From positions 1 through 64,000 of the forward strand of contig NZ_LRTR01000276.1 of the NCBI RefSeq assembly GCF_001550375.1: a stretch of DNA of 64,000 nucleotides, written 5' to 3'. The position numbers and the translations under genes are program-made. This DNA is from Streptomyces europaeiscabiei. Lineage in GTDB: Bacteria; Actinomycetota; Actinomycetes; Streptomycetales; Streptomycetaceae. Below, one piece after another: positions 15,255 through 28,538 of the stretch. Within the stretch, counting starts at the first letter, position 1. Every line of letters starts with the position of its first letter. The notes below the pieces were generated by a model. It did no database searches. It saw only the letters and a program-made list of their open reading frames with translations, and was not told the origin of the DNA.

Positions 15255-17861
15255 CTACTCGGACGAGGGCGCCTCACCCTCGTCCGTACCGGTCGTCGCG
15301 GCACCCTCGGCGGTCTCGTCAACGGCCTCGTCGCCGTCGATCTCCTCCGCCTCCCGCCCTGCCTCGGCGTTACGAGCGATGCCGACCACGGCATCGCGCT
15401 TGCCCAGGTTGATCAGTTGGACGCCCATGGTGTCACGGCCGGTTTCCCTGATCTCGTTGACTCGCGTACGAATCACACCGCCCGACAGCGTGATGGCGAG
15501 GATCTCGTCGGTCTCCTCGACCACCAGCGCGCCGACGAGCGAACCGCGGTCCTCGACGATCTTGGCGGCCTTGATACCGAGGCCACCGCGACCCTGGACG
15601 CGGTACTCGTCGACGCCGGTCCGCTTCGCGTACCCGCCGTCTGTGGCAGTGAACACGAACGTACCGGGTCGAACAACATTCATCGAGAGCAGCTCGTCCC
15701 CCTCACGGAAACTCATGCCCTTGACACCCGAGGTGGCACGGCCCATGGGCCGCAGCGCCTCGTCCGTCGCCGTGAAGCGGATCGACTGCGCCTTCTTGCT
15801 GATCAGAAGGATGTCATCCTCGGCCGATACGAGTTCGGCTCCGATCAGTTCGTCATCGGAACCGTCCTCCTTCTCACGGAGGTTGATCGCGATGACGCCG
15901 CCGGAACGGGGCGAATCGTAATCTTTCAGAGGCGTCTTCTTCACAAGACCACCCTTGGTGGCGAGCACCAGGTAGGGCGTGGCCTCGTAGTCGCGGATCG
16001 CGAGGATCTCGGCGATCGACTCGTCCGGCTGGAAGGCCAGCAGATTGGCGACGTGCTGTCCACGCGCGTCACGTCCGGCGTCCGGCAGCTCGTAGGCCTT
16101 GGCCCGGTAGACGCGGCCCTTGTTCGTGAAGAACAGCAGCCAGTGGTGCGTGGTCGACACGAAGAAGTGGTCGACGATGTCGTCTTCCTTGAGCTTCGTA
16201 CCGCGTACGCCCTTGCCGCCGCGCTTCTGCGAACGGTAGTCCTCGGTCTTCGTGCGCTTGACGTAGCCACCGCGCGAGATCGTGACGACGATGTCTTCTT
16301 CGGCGATCAGGTCCTCGATGGACATGTCACCGTCGAAGGGCACCAGCTTGGAGCGGCGGTCGTCGCCGAACTTCTCGACGATCGCGGCGAGTTCCTCGCT
16401 GATGATGCCGCGCTGACGCACCGGCGAGGCGAGGATCGCGTTGTACTCGCGGATCTTCGCCTGCAGCTCGTCGTGCTCGGCGACGATCTTCTGGCGCTCC
16501 AGAGCGGCCAGCCGGCGCAGCTGCATCTCCAGGATGGCGTTGGCCTGGATCTCGTCGATCTCCAGAAGGCCCATCAGGCCCTCACGCGCGATCTCCACGG
16601 TGTCACTGCGCCGGATCAGCGCGATGACCTCGTCAATGGCGTCCAGGGCCTTCAGGAGGCCACGCAGGATGTGCGCGCGCTCCTCGGCCTTGCGCAGCCT
16701 GAAGCGCGTACGCCGGACGATGACCTCGATCTGGTGCGTCACCCAGTGCCGGATGAACGCGTCCAGGGACAGGGTCCGCGGTACGCCGTCCACCAGCGCC
16801 AGCATGTTCGCGCCGAAGTTCGTCTGCAGGTCGGTGTGCTTGTACAGGTTGTTCAGGACGACCTTGGCGACCGCGTCCCGCTTCAGGACGATGACCAGGC
16901 GCTGACCCGTACGGGACGACGTCTCGTCGCGGACGTCCGCGATGCCGCCGATCTTGCTGTCCTTCACCAGGTCGGCGATCTTCTGCGCGAGGTTGTCCGG
17001 GTTGACCTGGTACGGGAGTTCGGTGACCACCAGGCACTGGCGGTTCTGGATCTCCTCGACGTCGACGACCGCGCGCATCGTGATCGAGCCACGGCCCGTG
17101 CGGTACGCCTCCTCGATGCCCTTGCGGCCCACCACCAGGGCACCACTGGGGAAATCCGGGCCCTTGATGCGCTCGATCAGGGCATCGAGCAGCTCCTCGT
17201 GGGAGGCCTCGGGGTTCTCCAGGTACCACTGGGCACCGGCCGCGACCTCGCGGAGGTTGTGCGGCGGGATGTTCGTCGCCATACCGACCGCGATGCCCGC
17301 CGAACCGTTGATCAGCAGGTTCGGGAAGCGCGCCGGCAGAACCGTCGGCTCCTGGTTGCGGCCGTCGTAGTTGTCCGTGAAGTCGACGGTCTCCTCGTCG
17401 ATGTCACGGACCATCTCCATGGACAGCGGCTTCAGCTTGCACTCGGTGTACCGCATGGCCGCGGCCGGGTCGTTGCCCGGGGAACCGAAGTTGCCGTTGG
17501 AGTCCACCAGCGGCATCCGCATCGACCACGGCTGCGCGAGACGGACCAGCGCGTCGTAGATCGAGGAGTCGCCGTGCGGGTGGTAGGTGCCCATGACGTC
17601 ACCGACGACGCGGGCGCACTTGTAGAAGCCCTTCTCGGGCCGGTAACCGCCGTCGTACATCGCGTACAGGACCCGGCGGTGGACGGGCTTGAGACCGTCC
17701 CGTACGTCGGGCAGCGCGCGCGAGACGATGACGGACATCGCGTAGTCGAGATACGAGCGCTGCATCTCGGTCTCGAGCCCGACGGGCTCGACGCGCAGGG
17801 CGACCTCGCCCTCTTCGGGAGTGCTCGGACCGGTGGGGGAAAGAGGTGTCTCGTCGGTCAT
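15255..17861 (-). CDS. gyrA: DNA gyrase subunit A
   Basis: An 868-residue GyrA, the DNA-breaking subunit that with GyrB introduces negative supercoils. The winged-helix/tower domain holds catalytic Tyr138 in [11 protein letters not shown]. The quinolone-resistance region reads [12 protein letters not shown] with Ser99 and Asp103 at the two key positions, the susceptible residues. The C-terminal beta-pinwheel contains the GyrA box [10 protein letters not shown], needed for DNA wrapping. The N-terminal 20 residues and the acidic C-terminal tail (EGEAPSSE) are lineage-typical. It begins 42 bases after gyrB and is co-transcribed with it. Confidence 0.98.
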   Translation of the reverse strand: MTDETPLSPTGPSTPEEGEVALRVEPVGLETEMQRSYLDYAMSVIVSRALPDVRDGLKPVHRRVLYAMYDGGYRPEKGFYKCARVVGDVMGTYHPHGDSSIYDALVRLAQPWSMRMPLVDSNGNFGSPGNDPAAAMRYTECKLKPLSMEMVRDIDEETVDFTDNYDGRNQEPTVLPARFPNLLINGSAGIAVGMATNIPPHNLREVAAGAQWYLENPEASHEELLDALIERIKGPDFPSGALVVGRKGIEEAYRTGRGSITMRAVVDVEEIQNRQCLVVTELPYQVNPDNLAQKIADLVKDSKIGGIADVRDETSSRTGQRLVIVLKRDAVAKVVLNNLYKHTDLQTNFGANMLALVDGVPRTLSLDAFIRHWVTHQIEVIVRRTRFRLRKAEERAHILRGLLKALDAIDEVIALIRRSDTVEIAREGLMGLLEIDEIQANAILEMQLRRLAALERQKIVAEHDELQAKIREYNAILASPVRQRGIISEELAAIVEKFGDDRRSKLVPFDGDMSIEDLIAEEDIVVTISRGGYVKRTKTEDYRSQKRGGKGVRGTKLKEDDIVDHFFVSTTHHWLLFFTNKGRVYRAKAYELPDAGRDARGQHVANLLAFQPDESIAEILAIRDYEATPYLVLATKGGLVKKTPLKDYDSPRSGGVIAINLREKEDGSDDELIGAELVSAEDDILLISKKAQSIRFTATDEALRPMGRATSGVKGMSFREGDELLSMNVVRPGTFVFTATDGGYAKRTGVDEYRVQGRGGLGIKAAKIVEDRGSLVGALVVEETDEILAITLSGGVIRTRVNEIRETGRDTMGVQLINLGKRDAVVGIARNAEAGREAEEIDGDEAVDETAEGAATTGTDEGEAPSSE

Positions 17862-17903
17862 TGCTGGTGAAGATCCTTTCTGGTGCGGTCAGCTGAGACC
17901 GAC

Positions 17904-20362
<2,459 letters not shown>

Positions 20363-20896
20363 TCACCCGTAGGTGTCGCCGGGCCCGGTGCTCCCCGGGG
20401 CACGCAGGGGCCCGTAGCGACGGGCGGAACCACTGGGGCCGTGGACCTTGAGCAGCCTTACGGTGCCATGGCCGAGGTCCTCGTTGAGCCGGGCCACCAG
20501 CTGCGGGGCGAGCAGCCGCAGGTTCGTCGCCCACGCCGTCGAGTCGCACCGCACATGCAGGACCCGCTCGTCCTCGTCGTACCGCTCCGGTACGCACTTC
20601 CTCGCCAGGTCCTCACCGACGATCTGCGGCCAGCGGCCCATGACCCCGCCGACGGCGGCCGGGGTCTCCCAGCCGCGCTCGGTGATCAGCCGGTTGATGG
20701 CGGAGCCGAGGGCCATCGGGTCGCGGCCGTCGGCACGCGCGCCGGAGCGCAGACCGGCACCCCGTCGCACCTGCTTCTTCTGCTGCGCGGCGTCCCCTCG
20801 CGCGCGTGCGGCCTCCTTAGCGGCGCGCAGCGCCACCCGCGCGAGGTCCACACCGGAAGGCTCGGGAGGCTTGGGGGCTCCCTCGGATCCGCTCAT
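20363..20896 (-). CDS. dciA: DciA-like DUF721 protein, replicative helicase operator
   Basis: A 177-residue protein with an N-terminal charged, disordered part and the DUF721 domain at about residues 70-150 ([56 protein letters not shown]). DUF721 is the DciA family, which helps load DnaB in bacteria that lack DnaC, as shown for Pseudomonas and M. tuberculosis. The ATG at 20896 overlaps the recF stop (ATGA), so recF and dciA are translationally coupled. The basic N-terminus probably contacts nucleic acid or DnaB. Confidence 0.9.
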   Translation of the reverse strand: MSGSEGAPKPPEPSGVDLARVALRAAKEAARARGDAAQQKKQVRRGAGLRSGARADGRDPMALGSAINRLITERGWETPAAVGGVMGRWPQIVGEDLARKCVPERYDEDERVLHVRCDSTAWATNLRLLAPQLVARLNEDLGHGTVRLLKVHGPSGSARRYGPLRAPGSTGPGDTYG

Positions 20897-22017
20897 GCGC
20901 GCTCCACCGTCCCGTCGGACACGGTGTACCGCGTCCCCGCCAGTACGCCAGGTACGTCGTCGTCGACCGCGGCCGTCACCAGCACCTGCTCGCCCGGCGC
21001 GACCAGCTCCGCCAGACGCTCCCGCCGACGGGCGTCCAACTCGGCGAAGACGTCGTCGAGGATCAGCACCGGCTCGTTGCCCTCGGCCCGCAGCAGATCG
21101 TACGAGGCGAGCCGCAGCGCCAAAGCGTACGACCAGGACTCGCCGTGGGAGGCGTATCCCTTGGCGGGGAGCTGGCCGAGTCTGAGGTTCACATCGTCCC
21201 GATGCGGCCCTACGAGGGTGACGCCCCGCTCGATCTCCTGCTTGCGGCTCTCGCCGAGGGCGGCCATCAGCTGCTCGTACAGCTCCTCTCGCGCGTGGCC
21301 GACAATGGCGGGCGAGGAAGGTTTGTAGTCCAGACTCACCGGTCCGCCCCCAGGTGCCAGCTGCTCGTACGCCTTGTCGGCGAGCGGCTGGATCGCGGCG
21401 ACCAGGTCCAGACGCTGGGCGAGCAACTCGGCGCCCACGCGCGCGAGATGCTGGTCCCACACGTCGAGCGTGGACAGGTCCATGGTGCGGCCGCCGTGCC
21501 GGCGGGCCAGTGCGGCCGTCTTGAGGAGCGTGTTGCGCTGCTTGAGCACCCGCTCGTAGTCGGAGCGCACGCCCGCCATGCGCGGGGCCCGTGCGGTGAT
21601 CAACTCGTCGAGGAAGCGCCGCCGTTCACCGGGATCACCCTTGACCAGCGCGAGGTCCTCCGGCGCGAACAGCACCGTTCGCACGATGCCGAGGACATCA
21701 CGCGGCCTGACCTGCGACGACCTGTTGACGCGCGCCCGGTTCGCCTTGCCGGGGTTCAGCTCCAGCTCGACGAGCTGCTGCCGCTCGCCCTGCCGCACCT
21801 GCGCCCGGATCACCGCGCGGTCGGCGCCCATGCGGACCAGGGGCGCGTCCGACGACACCCGGTGGCTGCCGAGGGTCGCGAGATAGCCGACGGCCTCGAC
21901 CAGGTTCGTCTTGCCCTGCCCGTTGGGGCCCACGAACGCGGTGACGCCCGGGTCGAGCGGGACCTCGACCCGGGCGTACGAGCGGAAGTCGGCCAGCGAC
22001 AGATGCGTGACGTGCAT
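20893..22017 (-). CDS. recF: DNA replication/repair protein RecF
   Basis: A 374-residue SMC-like ATPase that helps load RecA at gaps and restart forks. It begins [19 protein letters not shown]. Walker A is [15 protein letters not shown], and Walker B with the D-loop is [18 protein letters not shown]. The signature block preceding Walker B is present. The start at 22017 is set by the conserved N-terminus; upstream codons in the same frame to 22455 overlap gnd antisense and are not RecF. The gene order dnaN-gnd-recF-dciA-gyrB is the streptomycete pattern. Confidence 0.97.
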   Translation of the reverse strand: MHVTHLSLADFRSYARVEVPLDPGVTAFVGPNGQGKTNLVEAVGYLATLGSHRVSSDAPLVRMGADRAVIRAQVRQGERQQLVELELNPGKANRARVNRSSQVRPRDVLGIVRTVLFAPEDLALVKGDPGERRRFLDELITARAPRMAGVRSDYERVLKQRNTLLKTAALARRHGGRTMDLSTLDVWDQHLARVGAELLAQRLDLVAAIQPLADKAYEQLAPGGGPVSLDYKPSSPAIVGHAREELYEQLMAALGESRKQEIERGVTLVGPHRDDVNLRLGQLPAKGYASHGESWSYALALRLASYDLLRAEGNEPVLILDDVFAELDARRRERLAELVAPGEQVLVTAAVDDDVPGVLAGTRYTVSDGTVERA

Positions 22018-22121
22018 GGTCGGGTGCCGACCTCCCCCAGGGTTGTGGACCGCTGTGCGGACCTGTGAACGACTTCTCGTCGACTGTTTCGTGTGTGCGG
22101 TCTTGCCTTCGGTGCCGTGGG

Positions 22122-22997
22122 CTACTTCTTCTCGACCGCGTGGCCGCCGAACTGGTTCCGCAGCGCCGCGACCATCTTCATCTGCGGAGAGTCCTCCTGG
22201 CGCGACGCGAACCGCGCGAAGAGCGAGGCCGTGATCGCCGGCAGCGGCACGGCGTGGTCGATGGCGGCCTCCACGGTCCAGCGGCCCTCGCCCGAGTCCT
22301 GTGCGTAGCCCTTCAGCCCGTCCAGGTGCTCGTCCTCGTCCAGGGCTTTCACCGCCAGGTCGAGCAGCCAGGAGCGGATGACCGTGCCGTCCTGCCAGGA
22401 ACGGAAGACCTCGCGGACGTCCGTCACCGAGTGGACCTTCTCCAGGAGCTCCCAACCCTCGGCGTACGCCTGCATCATGGCGTACTCGATGCCGTTGTGG
22501 ACCATCTTCGCGAAGTGCCCGGCACCGACCTTGCCGGCGTGCACCGCGCCGAGGTCACCCTCGGGCTTCAGCGCGTCGAAGACGGGCCGCACCTTGGCGA
22601 CGTCCTCCGCGTCACCGCCGTACATCAGCGCGTAGCCGTTCTCCAGACCCCAGACTCCGCCGGAGACACCGCAGTCGACGAAGCCTATGCCCTTGGCCGC
22701 CAGCTCCTCGGCATGCTTCTCGTCGTCCGTCCAGCGGGAGTTGCCGCCGTCCACGACGACGTCGCCGGGCTGGAGCAGCTCGGCCAGCTCGTCGACGGTC
22801 GACTGGGTGGCTGCACCGGCCGGGACCATCACCCACACGACCCGCGGGCCCTTGAGCCTGCCCACAAGCTCCTCGAGGCTGTGGACATCGGCGAGATCCG
22901 GGTTCCGGTCGTATCCGATGACGGTGTGACCTGCGCGGCGGATCCGCTCGCGCATGTTGCCGCCCATCTTGCCGAGGCCGACGAGACCGAGCTCCAT
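22122..22997 (-). CDS. gnd: 6-phosphogluconate dehydrogenase, short (decarboxylating) type
   Basis: A 291-residue enzyme of the short, often NAD-preferring Gnd class, converting 6-phosphogluconate to ribulose 5-phosphate and CO2. Visible: Rossmann [22 protein letters not shown], substrate-binding [19 protein letters not shown], and the catalytic [18 protein letters not shown] with the Lys and Asn-Gly-Ile-Glu. About 290-300 residues separates it from the 470-residue NADP form. Its insertion between dnaN and recF is a hallmark of Streptomyces and related genera. The ATG at 22997 is immediate to the domain. Confidence 0.95.
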   Translation of the reverse strand: MELGLVGLGKMGGNMRERIRRAGHTVIGYDRNPDLADVHSLEELVGRLKGPRVVWVMVPAGAATQSTVDELAELLQPGDVVVDGGNSRWTDDEKHAEELAAKGIGFVDCGVSGGVWGLENGYALMYGGDAEDVAKVRPVFDALKPEGDLGAVHAGKVGAGHFAKMVHNGIEYAMMQAYAEGWELLEKVHSVTDVREVFRSWQDGTVIRSWLLDLAVKALDEDEHLDGLKGYAQDSGEGRWTVEAAIDHAVPLPAITASLFARFASRQEDSPQMKMVAALRNQFGGHAVEKK

Positions 22998-23204
22998 CAG
23001 TTGTTCCTTAGGTTGCGACGTGGCATGAGGGCACCTGCGTACCCACGCACGAGCCTAAACCCGCACACTCACGCACACCTGTGGGCATACCCGCTCATAC
23101 GTACACCCCGACCTGCGGCTTCACACCGAGGGCCCGGTGATCCACCGGGCCCCACAGCGCTGTGGACCACCTCCGGCGGCTCGGCCGCGGCGGCGTCCGG
23201 CCGG

Positions 23205-24335
23205 TCAGCCGCTGAGCCGCACCGGCATGATCAGGTACTTGTAGGCCTCGTCCGCCTCGGCGTCCACGGCCGGCTTGCCGCTGAGCAGCGCGGGCTTGGT
23301 GGAGGTGGTGAACGACAGCTGGGCGACCGGGGAGTCGATGGCGCTGAGGCCGTCCAGCAGGAAGGTGGGGTTGAAGGCGATCGAGATGTCGTCGCCCTCC
23401 AGCTGGGCGTCGACCCTTTCCACAGCCTGTGCGTCGTCGCTGGAGCCGGCCTCCAGGATCAGCACGCCCTGCTCGAAGCTCAGCCGCACCGGGGTGTTCC
23501 GCTCGGCGACCAGGGCGACACGCTTGACGGCCTCGACGAAGGGCGCCGTCTCGATGACGGCCACGCTGTTGAACTCCGTCGGGAACAGCGTGCGGTACTT
23601 CGGGAGGTCACCCTCCAGCAGCCGCGTGGTCGTACGACGGCCCGCGCCCTCGAAACCGATCAGACCCTCGCCCGAGCCCGAGCCGGAGAGCGCCAGGATG
23701 ACGCTGTCGCCGCTCGTGAGGGCCTTGGCGGTGTCCAGGAGCGTCTTGGCGGGCACCAGGGCGACCGCGGACGCCTCGGGGTTCTCCGGCTTCCACAGGA
23801 ACTCACGGACCGCGAAGCGGTAGCGGTCGGTGGAGGCCAGCGTGACCGTGTCGCCCTCGATCTCGATGCGCACACCGGTGAGGACGGGCAGCGTGTCGTC
23901 GCGCCCGGCGGCAATGGCCACCTGGGCGGCGGCGGAGGCGAAAACCTCGCCGGGGACGGTGCCCGTGGCGTTCGGCATCTGCGGCAGGGACGGGTACTCC
24001 TCCACAGGCAGTGTGTGGAGCGTGAACCGGGAGGAACCGCAGACCACCGTCGCCCGTACACCGTCTGTGGAGATCTCCACCGGACGGTTGGGGAGGGCGC
24101 GGCAGATGTCGGCGAGAAGCCTGCCGGAGACGAGCACCGTGCCCTCCTCGTCGACCTCCGCCTCCACGGACACCCGAGCGGAGACCTCGTAGTCGAAGCT
24201 GGAGAGGCTCAGCTGGCCTTCCTCGGCCTTCAGAAGGAGGCCGGCGAGAACAGGCGCCGGCGGCCGGGCCGGGAGGCTGCGCGCCGCCCAGGCCACTGCC
24301 TCCGCGAGTACGTCGCGTTCCACCCGGATCTTCAC
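23205..24335 (-). CDS. dnaN: DNA polymerase III beta subunit (sliding clamp)
   Basis: A 376-residue clamp with three similar domains; it rings DNA and tethers the polymerase. Motifs include VKIRVERDVLAEAVAWAA at the start, GRLLADICRALP, VEEYPSLPQMP and the conserved end YKYLIMPVRLSG. The GTG at 24335 follows AGGAGG at ideal spacing; the open frame beyond it to 24446 runs into oriC and is not coding. The clamp pocket residues at the C-terminus (MPVRL) are present. Confidence 0.97.
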   Translation of the reverse strand: MKIRVERDVLAEAVAWAARSLPARPPAPVLAGLLLKAEEGQLSLSSFDYEVSARVSVEAEVDEEGTVLVSGRLLADICRALPNRPVEISTDGVRATVVCGSSRFTLHTLPVEEYPSLPQMPNATGTVPGEVFASAAAQVAIAAGRDDTLPVLTGVRIEIEGDTVTLASTDRYRFAVREFLWKPENPEASAVALVPAKTLLDTAKALTSGDSVILALSGSGSGEGLIGFEGAGRRTTTRLLEGDLPKYRTLFPTEFNSVAVIETAPFVEAVKRVALVAERNTPVRLSFEQGVLILEAGSSDDAQAVERVDAQLEGDDISIAFNPTFLLDGLSAIDSPVAQLSFTTSTKPALLSGKPAVDAEADEAYKYLIMPVRLSG

Positions 24336-24540
24336 TGTTGCCGCCTCCTGCTGTTGCCGGCGCTTCTCGCCCTGCCTGGCTTCGTCGTCTGTCTCGGTGT
24401 CGCTGGTTCCTGTGAGGGGAAGGACACCGGGAACAGTCTGACGCACACCACTGACACTCGGAGCCTCTCGGGGTCAAGTCGTGACGAGGCGCGGTCGGGC
24501 AGCCCAGAGCGAGTTGTGCACAGGACCCACTTCGAAACGG

Positions 24541-25090
24541 ATTCCCAGCTCTCTCTAGTTGGGAGTAGTAGTAGGGGCTGTGGAAACCGTGGATAACCCC
24601 GTTTTCGCAGCTCAGACGGCAAATTTTGTCCACCGGGCCTGTGGGCGGAGGCGGTGGACAACCGGGGGTATCTGTGGAGAACGGAAAGTTCTGCACACAC
24701 CGTGCACAGCCCGGGGGCAGTTCTCCCCAACGGCGTCCCCAGGTTTACCCGCCTTACCCACAGCCCAACCAGGCAACTTCGTGTGACGCCTTTCACTCGA
24801 CACGGTGAAGAGGCGCGTTGGCTTGCCGAACAGTGGACAGGCATGTGGAGAAGCCGACGATCACTGGGGACAACGGGCCGCAGCCTGTGGGCCGTCGGTG
24901 GACAACTCCGTCCACAGTCTGTGGATCTCCGCTTTGTCCACAGCCTGTGGAGATCTTTTGTCCACGAATCCACAGGGCACTGACCTGGCCCGATGATCCC
25001 GCAACAGTCGGCCCTGTGGACACGATCTGTATAACTTCCCGGTCCCCAGGGTGTGGACGGGAGAAAGTCCCGGAATCTGTGGAGGGAGGC
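24541..25090. other. oriC: Chromosomal replication origin oriC
   Basis: The dnaN-dnaA intergenic region carries about 18 DnaA-box-like 9-mers in both orientations. Examples: TTATCCACG (24588-24596, complement), TTGTCCACC (24626-24634; complement at 24653-24661 and 24897-24905), TTCTCCACA (complement at 24673-24681 and 24844-24852), TTACCCACA (24754-24762), CCGTCCACA (24908-24916), the perfect TTGTCCACA (24934-24942), TTGTCCACG (24958-24966) and complements at 25015-25023, 25052-25060 and 25078-25086. This matches the Streptomyces oriC design of many, mostly imperfect boxes with preferred TTGTCCACA, in two clusters. No gene is credible here. The outer parts (24336-24540 and 25091-25216) contain the dnaN ribosome site and spacer sequence. 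Confidence 0.96.
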
Positions 25091-25216
25091 CGTAACGCGG
25101 CAGGTATTCGAACACCTGATGTCTGGCCGGCGACGGACGAAGCCTCCCCCGGAACGCCGAAGGCGCCCTCGGGAACTCGTCCCGGGGCGCCCTCAGCGAC
25201 GTACGACGGCCTTCTG

Positions 25217-27226
25217 TCAGCCGTTCTTGATGCGGTTCGTCAGCTCCGTAACCTGGTTGTAGATCGAGCGCCGTTCGGCCATCAGCGCGCGGATCTTGCG
25301 ATCGGCGTGCATGACGGTGGTGTGGTCACGGTTGCCGAACTGCGCGCCGATCTTGGGCAACGACAGGTCGGTCAGCTCACGGCACAGGTACATGGCGATC
25401 TGCCGGGCGGTCACCAGAGCGCGGCCGCGCGAGGTGCCGCAGAGATCCTCGACCGTGAGCCCGAAGTAGTCGGCCGTCGCGCCCATGATCGCGGTGGCGG
25501 TGATCTCGGGAGACGCGTTCTCGCCGCCCGGGATCAGGTCCTTGAGCACGATCTCGGTCAGACCGAGGTCCACCGGCTGCCGGTTGAGCGACGCGAACGC
25601 CGTCACCCGGATCAGCGCGCCCTCCAGCTCGCGGATGTTGCGCGAGATCCGGGAGGCGATGAACTCCAGTACCTCCGGCGGGGCGTTGAGCTGCTCCTGC
25701 ACCGCCTTCTTGCGGAGGATCGCGATACGCGTCTCCAGCTCGGGCGGCTGGACGTCGGTGATCAGACCCCACTCGAAGCGGTTCCGCAGCCGGTCCTCCA
25801 GAGTCACCAGCTGCTTCGGCGGCCGGTCGCTGGAGAGCACGATCTGCTTGTTCGCGTTGTGGAGCGTGTTGAAGGTGTGGAAGAACTCCTCCTGCGTCGA
25901 CTCCTTGTCCGCCAGGAACTGGATGTCGTCCACGAGCAGGATGTCCATCTCCCGGTACCGCTTGCGGAAGCTGTCGCCCTTGCCGTCGCGGATGGAGTTG
26001 ATGAACTCGTTGGTGAACTCCTCCGAGCTCACGTACCGCACCCGCGTGCCCGGATAGAGGCTGCGCGCGTAGTGCCCGATCGCGTGCAGCAGGTGGGTCT
26101 TGCCGAGGCCGGACTCCCCGTAGATGAAGAGGGGGTTGTAGGCCTTCGCGGGCGCCTCGGCGACGGCGACCGCGGCCGCGTGCGCGAACCGGTTGGACGC
26201 GCCGATGACGAAGGTGTCGAAGAGGTACTTCGGGTTCAGGCGTGCCGTCGGCTCACCCGGACCGGGCGCCGGCGCGGGCTGGGCAGCCAGCGGACCGGGC
26301 GCGCTGCTCGCCGGGCCACCCCGGTGCACGTGCCCCGAGCCCGGCGACTGCTCGGGAAGGCCACGTCTGTTCTGCCGCGGATAGTCGGAGTCGCCACCCA
26401 GCCGGTCGTAGTCGCCGCGGGGCTGGTCGTACTCGGAGCGCTGCTGGTCGTACGGTGGCCGGTCCATCGACTGCGAGCGGTAGTCCGACGACGGCGAAGC
26501 GTACGGATCCCGTTCCGGGAAACCGAGCCGCTGCTGCTGCCAGCCGTAGTCGTCCTGCGGCGGCCGCGGCCAGGCGCCCGGTTCGGGCCGCTGGTACTCG
26601 GACGGATACGCGGGGCGCGCGGTTGGAAGCTGGTCCGAGCGGCCGGTGGGGAGCTGGTCCGCGCGGGGGGGCGGCAACTGGTCGCCGGGTCCGCCGCCCG
26701 GCTGTTCGCCGCGCCCCGGACCGCGGTCGTCGGCCCGGTGGCGGCCGTACCCCTCGTAGGGATCACGGGGCTGGCCGTCGTATCCGTTCTGGCCCTCGTA
26801 CGCGTTCTGGTTCTCGTACCCACCGTGCGCATCGCGCCCCTGGCCGTCGTACGCGCTCCTGCCGTCGTAGCCGTCGCGGTTCTGGGCCGGGACGGAGGGG
26901 AGCTCCGGCTCGTCGAAGCGGCGCTGGACCGGCGGGGGCGGGGGCTCGCCGACGGAGCTGTCGACGGTGATCGCGATACGGATCGGCCGGCCGCACTCCC
27001 TGCTCAGGGTCTCGCTGACGATCGGCGCGAGACGGCCTTCGAGTACGCCCTTCGCGAACTCGTTCGGGACGGCGAGGAGTGCCGTGTCCGCGACCAGTGC
27101 GAGCGGCTGACAGCGCTTGATCCAGCGCTCGTCCTTCACCTCCACGCCTTGGCCATGGCCCTCGCCGAGGAGCTTTTCCAATACGCGTGGCCACACTGCG
27201 GCAAGATCGGCAGGTACGTCAGCCAC
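25217..27226 (-). CDS. dnaA: Chromosomal replication initiator protein DnaA
   Basis: A 669-residue DnaA. Domain I (residues 1-90) binds helicase and regulators. Domain II is an unusually long acidic, Gly/Tyr/Asp/Gln/Pro-rich linker (about 90-330), a known Streptomyces feature. Domain III is the AAA+ ATPase with Walker [14 protein letters not shown], Walker [10 protein letters not shown] and sensor motifs. Domain IV has the DnaA signature [14 protein letters not shown]. The GTG at 27226 starts [19 protein letters not shown]. It faces away from the rpmH cluster and reads toward oriC. Confidence 0.97.
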   Translation of the reverse strand: MADVPADLAAVWPRVLEKLLGEGHGQGVEVKDERWIKRCQPLALVADTALLAVPNEFAKGVLEGRLAPIVSETLSRECGRPIRIAITVDSSVGEPPPPPVQRRFDEPELPSVPAQNRDGYDGRSAYDGQGRDAHGGYENQNAYEGQNGYDGQPRDPYEGYGRHRADDRGPGRGEQPGGGPGDQLPPPRADQLPTGRSDQLPTARPAYPSEYQRPEPGAWPRPPQDDYGWQQQRLGFPERDPYASPSSDYRSQSMDRPPYDQQRSEYDQPRGDYDRLGGDSDYPRQNRRGLPEQSPGSGHVHRGGPASSAPGPLAAQPAPAPGPGEPTARLNPKYLFDTFVIGASNRFAHAAAVAVAEAPAKAYNPLFIYGESGLGKTHLLHAIGHYARSLYPGTRVRYVSSEEFTNEFINSIRDGKGDSFRKRYREMDILLVDDIQFLADKESTQEEFFHTFNTLHNANKQIVLSSDRPPKQLVTLEDRLRNRFEWGLITDVQPPELETRIAILRKKAVQEQLNAPPEVLEFIASRISRNIRELEGALIRVTAFASLNRQPVDLGLTEIVLKDLIPGGENASPEITATAIMGATADYFGLTVEDLCGTSRGRALVTARQIAMYLCRELTDLSLPKIGAQFGNRDHTTVMHADRKIRALMAERRSIYNQVTELTNRIKNG

Positions 27227-27654
27227 AGGGCACGCTCTCTCACAGGTCCCGCGAACGAGTGGTTCTGGGACAGGTTGGTTTGGAACTCGGGTGGGGCACT
27301 GGTGGGGCGCTCGGGACGAGGTGCTGGTGGGTGGGTCGGTGCCCAGCAGCCAAGGGAAGGGGAACGAATCGGAGTTCAGTCACGGTAGTCACGGCGACCG
27401 GTACGGTTCAAGTTGTTGTCCCCAGGCTGTGGATAGTGTCTCCCCGTGATCCTCGGTTTGACCGGATGGCGTAGCCGCGCGTACCGTAACCAGGTCGAGT
27501 TGTCGATGGCTGCTGCCGCCTGCCTCCGATGGGCACAGATCGCGTCAGGTGATCGGACAGCGGTGCACTCGGGCGTTTATACGAGCTACTCGTGGGCGCA
27601 CGGTGACAGCCAGGACGGCACCCGCAAACACCGATTTCTTTCTGGAGCCCCCGA
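27227..27654. promoter_or_regulatory. dnaA-rpmH divergent regulatory region with DnaA boxes
   Basis: A 428-base gap holding the dnaA promoter and the rpmH promoter. Two DnaA-box-like 9-mers lie close together: TTGTCCCCA at 27416-27424 and the complement TGTGGATAG at 27428-27436. This is the place where Streptomyces DnaA represses its own gene. No other gene is seen. Confidence 0.7.
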
Positions 27655-27792
27655 GTGAGCAAGCGCACCTTCCAGCCGAACAACCGTCGTCGTGCCAAGA
27701 CCCACGGCTTCCGCCTGCGGATGCGTACCCGTGCCGGTCGCGCGATCCTCGCGAACCGTCGCAGCAAGGGTCGCTCAAGCCTGTCCGCCTGA
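27655..27792 (+). CDS. rpmH: 50S ribosomal protein L34
   Basis: A 45-residue basic protein read from the GTG at 27655: [20 protein letters not shown], followed by [20 protein letters not shown]. This is L34, a structural protein of the large subunit. It is too short for standard ORF cut-offs but unmistakable. Its stop is 21 bases before rnpA, the universal rpmH-rnpA pair. Confidence 0.97.
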   Translation: MSKRTFQPNNRRRAKTHGFRLRMRTRAGRAILANRRSKGRSSLSA

Positions 27793-27813
27793 TCCCGATC
27801 AGGTCATGACGTC

Positions 27814-28185
27814 GTGCTGCCTACCGAGCATCGGCTGAGGCGGCGCGAGGACTTCGCGACCGCGGTACGACGAGGACGCCGGGCCGGCCGCCCGCTCCTC
27901 GTCATTCACCTACGTAGCGGTGCCACGGACCCGCACGCGCCTGGGGAGAGCGCTCCCCCGACGCGTGCGGGTTTCGTCGTGAGCAAGGCCGTCGGTGGCT
28001 CGGTCGTACGCAACAAGGTGAAGCGCAGGCTTCGCCATCTGATGCGCGATCGAGTCGCCCTGTTGCCCCCCGGTAGCCTGGTAGTGGTACGAGCGCTGCC
28101 CGGAGCGGGTGACGCCGACCACGTACAACTGGCCCAAGACCTGGATGCCGCCCTGGGGCGGCTGCTGGGAGGGGGCGCACGATGA
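27814..28185 (+). CDS. rnpA: Ribonuclease P protein component
   Basis: A 123-residue basic protein that helps the RNase P RNA mature tRNA 5' ends. It begins [23 protein letters not shown]. The RNA-binding motif appears as [14 protein letters not shown]. The GTG at 27814 is set by the conserved N-terminus. It overlaps the next gene by four bases (ATGA). Confidence 0.95.
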   Translation: MLPTEHRLRRREDFATAVRRGRRAGRPLLVIHLRSGATDPHAPGESAPPTRAGFVVSKAVGGSVVRNKVKRRLRHLMRDRVALLPPGSLVVVRALPGAGDADHVQLAQDLDAALGRLLGGGAR

Positions 28186-28535
28186 AGTACCCGCTGCTGG
28201 CGCTGATCAAGCTGTACCAGTGGACGATCAGTCCGCTGCTCGGGCCGGTGTGCAAGTACTACCCGTCGTGCTCCCACTACGGCTACACGGCCATCGACCG
28301 GCACGGTGCGATCAAGGGAACGGCACTCACCGCCTGGCGCATCCTGCGGTGCAATCCGTGGTCGCTCGGCGGTGTGGACCACGTCCCGCCGCGCAAGCGC
28401 CCACGGTGGCACGAGATGTTGCGTGGCACGTGGCGCGCACGCAAGGGCGGGTCCTCCGCCGCCGAACCGGCCATCGAGGGGCACGTTCCTTCGAGCCCGG
28501 CCGCCGAGAGCCCGTCCCATGCCCAAGGAGCATGA
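28182..28535 (+). CDS. yidD: Membrane protein insertion efficiency factor YidD
   Basis: A 117-residue protein with the complete YidD core: [33 protein letters not shown] with its conserved cysteines, and [19 protein letters not shown]. The 40-residue hydrophilic tail is less conserved. YidD assists YidC in membrane protein insertion. The start overlaps the rnpA stop, indicating coupling. Confidence 0.95.
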   Translation: MKYPLLALIKLYQWTISPLLGPVCKYYPSCSHYGYTAIDRHGAIKGTALTAWRILRCNPWSLGGVDHVPPRKRPRWHEMLRGTWRARKGGSSAAEPAIEGHVPSSPAAESPSHAQGA

Positions 28536-28538
28536 TTA

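Noticed and set aside
14349-17870. A 1173-codon plus-strand frame opposite gyrA
   Set aside because: It is the antisense shadow of gyrA and the DUF3566 gene; the composition (Arg/Asp/Val/Leu) follows the high-GC codon bias and no motif is seen.
22065-27388. Long plus-strand frames covering gnd, dnaN, oriC and dnaA antisense
   Set aside because: They cross oriC and read through three genes in antisense; chance frames in GC-rich DNA.
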